Source: Effrenium voratum
Taxonomy: Eukaryota; Sar; Dinophyceae; Suessiales; Symbiodiniaceae
Direction of reading: 5' to 3'
Assembly (NCBI GenBank): GCA_963377175.1
Contig: CAUJNA010002735.1
Span: 385,001 to 449,000, forward strand
DNA length: 64,000 nt
Part shown: positions 62,436 through 64,000 of the stretch, one piece after another
How positions within the stretch are numbered: position 1 is the stretch's first letter
Layout of the letters: every line of letters begins with the position of its first letter
The notes under the pieces: generated by a model
What the model was told of the DNA's origin: nothing
The model's database searches: none
What the model saw: only the letters and a program-made list of their open reading frames with translations
Translations under genes and position numbers: made by a program

Positions 62436-62569
62436 TGAGCCACAATCAAAACCCGGGTAGATGAAGGTTAGTAAGGGATAATCCCAACCATAAATAGTTG
62501 CGGCCGCCTTCTTAATCCTGACATGGCTCTGGGTAGACCATTTTAGTACCAGGTTTTGATTGCGACTCA
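62436..62569 (+). mobile_element. Short terminal-inverted-repeat element, copy 2, at the CBF5 exon 15 donor
   Basis: 134 bp. The left end TGAGCCACAATCAAAACC is the reverse complement of the right end GGTTTTGATTGCGACTCA at 16 of 18 positions. Flanked by GG on both sides. The left flank plus first bases read GTGAG, a donor; the right end plus flank read CTCAG, an acceptor. Confidence 0.85.
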
Positions 62570-64000
62570 GGTGTTCCTTGTGTGTGTGCTTTGTTTTGGA
62601 GAGTACAACTTCTGGGGTTGGTGATAGGGGAAATCAAATGTAAGCCACCTTCCTTTCTTCTTTTTTTTTTGGGGGGGGTGGGGGGAGGGGGGGGTCCTCT
62701 ATATTCACAATGGATTCCCTGCTTCTTTTCAAGCGCTTCATGTCGCTTTTCTTGGGGTTCCTCACGAAATTGCATTAGCCAGAGCTGGCGTCTTAACTTA
62801 AAATGGTTAACCCCTTTTTGGTTGGTGGTTGAACCAAAACTAAACAAGTCGCTTTGTTGCTTTCTCTATGTTGAGACACTCTCAGATGTTCAAATGCTCA
62901 ATGGGTTTCGGACCGGTAAGAAGCCTTTCTACTTGGGTTACCCAACAAACAAAGCGGGTTCCGAATCGATGTTCTACCGAACTGAGACACGGGTCTGGGA
63001 ATAAAATGAACTTTTGGTCGTACCTGCAGGGTCGACGTGCTCGAACACGCTTGCCCTTTGGTAGAATGTTTAGGTGCCTGGCTTTAATTGCCTTAGGGCT
63101 GCGCATAGGTGGAGGAGGCCCTGTTTGTCCTGTTTTGTTTGGTGGGTTCCCCACCCAAAATGGAATCAAAGCCGGATCCCTTCAACGCCGTGTCCAATCC
63201 CTAATTGCGAACCTTGATTTCGAAGCCTGGCAGAGAGATGGACGGGGTGTTCCCTCGAAAAGGGATGCCATCCCCCATTTCTCAAAGGGTTTAGGAATCC
63301 TCGGCTGCCTTGACGAAGGAGGGGTCGCTTTTACTGGTTGGATTCCCTTGACATGAGCTGGGGGCTTTCATTTACGGCAGCGTCACAAAAAGGCAAGACT
63401 TTCCAGCCGTGACTGTCGCAGCCGCAAACTTGCTTCAAGCACGTGAGAGCAATTGGGGGAGCTCATGGTTGCCTGCCAAATTGTCCATAGAATCAAGGTC
63501 CGCACCACCCCATGTTTGGCGTGGTTTGACCTCCCGTGCTCAGGATGTTGCTACGTGTTCCAACTAGTCTGGGCGGGGTGATGTTTACCGCTTGGAAATG
63601 TAGACCGCCCTGAACAGTGAACGGATTAGGCAACCATTTTGGAGGTTGGTATGTAAACAAGCTTTGGAGCAAGGGTAATACAGACGTGCCACCACCGGTT
63701 AAACTTGCTGGGCAGAATGAGCTCACTTCGGGCAACATGAGATCATGATTCAGGTTCCTTGGAGACGCCTTTCCAGTGAATTACAATATGCCCATCGGAG
63801 TCAAGCTATATTACATTCTTACAGGGGTATATATTAGTAGGGCACAGGGGTAATTACCTCCATTCGGCGCATGATTGAGCCCTGAGAGTAGCGTTGAGTT
63901 TTCCCCCCGCTCTGATTTGTTCTTTTGGCCTCGCAGCTTATTAAATCCTAGCTGTTGGAAGGTTCTAAGAAACCAGCAGCATCAAACTCTACAGGAAGTT
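62570..64000 (+). other. Right end of the window, probably CBF5 intron 15
   Basis: T- and G-rich runs near 62660-62695, then ordinary sequence. The next expected CBF5 exon (following IVVKD) was searched for and not found, so the intron probably continues past the edge. Confidence 0.5.

Noticed and set aside
63160..63200. Possible next CBF5 exon (DPFNAVSNP)
   Set aside because: Resembles the expected KD.AVNA segment only weakly, hits a stop at once, and has no good acceptor at the needed phase.

Overview
The window looks like nuclear DNA of a dinoflagellate. Four signs agree. Conserved housekeeping proteins are split into many tiny exons by large introns. The introns use GC and GA donors as well as GT, and almost every acceptor is AG followed by an exonic G. 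All four recognised genes lie on the + strand. Two copies of a 14-nt match to the 3' part of the dinoflagellate spliced leader (CATTTTGGCTCAAG) are present. The genus cannot be told from sequence alone.

Layout on the + strand: (1) The 3' part of an enolase gene, eight exons from 113 to 12433, entering from the left edge. Its 6.6 kb intron 5 holds two adjacent mobile elements (5651-10294 and 10298-11152) with identical leaders and near-identical tails but different, decayed coding bodies. The larger one has tyrosine-recombinase-like remnants, part of them inverted. Intron 4 holds a minisatellite and intron 7 a G-rich array. (2) A ribose-phosphate pyrophosphokinase (PRPP synthetase) gene, ten exons found between 13880 and 25605. 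Only the C-terminal half of the protein was located. (3) A mostly repetitive spacer, 25606-38260. It holds one intronless gene for a NYN-domain protein (30967-32448), flanked by the two diverged arms (about 27.7-29.4 and 34.2-36.0 kb) of a segmental duplication. (4) A CBF5/dyskerin pseudouridine synthase gene, 15 exons from a 10-codon first exon at 38261 to 62434, running off the right edge. Its introns carry a 230-bp tandem repeat, purine-rich repeat units of about 0.8-1 kb, and long GTTT and GCTT microsatellites.

The most interesting structure is a short terminal-inverted-repeat element in two copies (27836-27967 and 62436-62569). It begins TGAG and ends CTCA and is flanked by a 2-bp duplication. 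When inserted at a GG dinucleotide, its ends form a ready GTGAG donor and CTCAG acceptor. One copy lies at a CBF5 splice donor. The other lies inside one arm of the segmental duplication, and the second arm shows the empty site. With the alignable 5' ends of CBF5 introns 1 and 9, this suggests introner-like intron gain.

All exon models were built by eye, from reading frame, splice phase and remembered family motifs. No alignment program or database was run. Long tracts with no supported gene are described as such.
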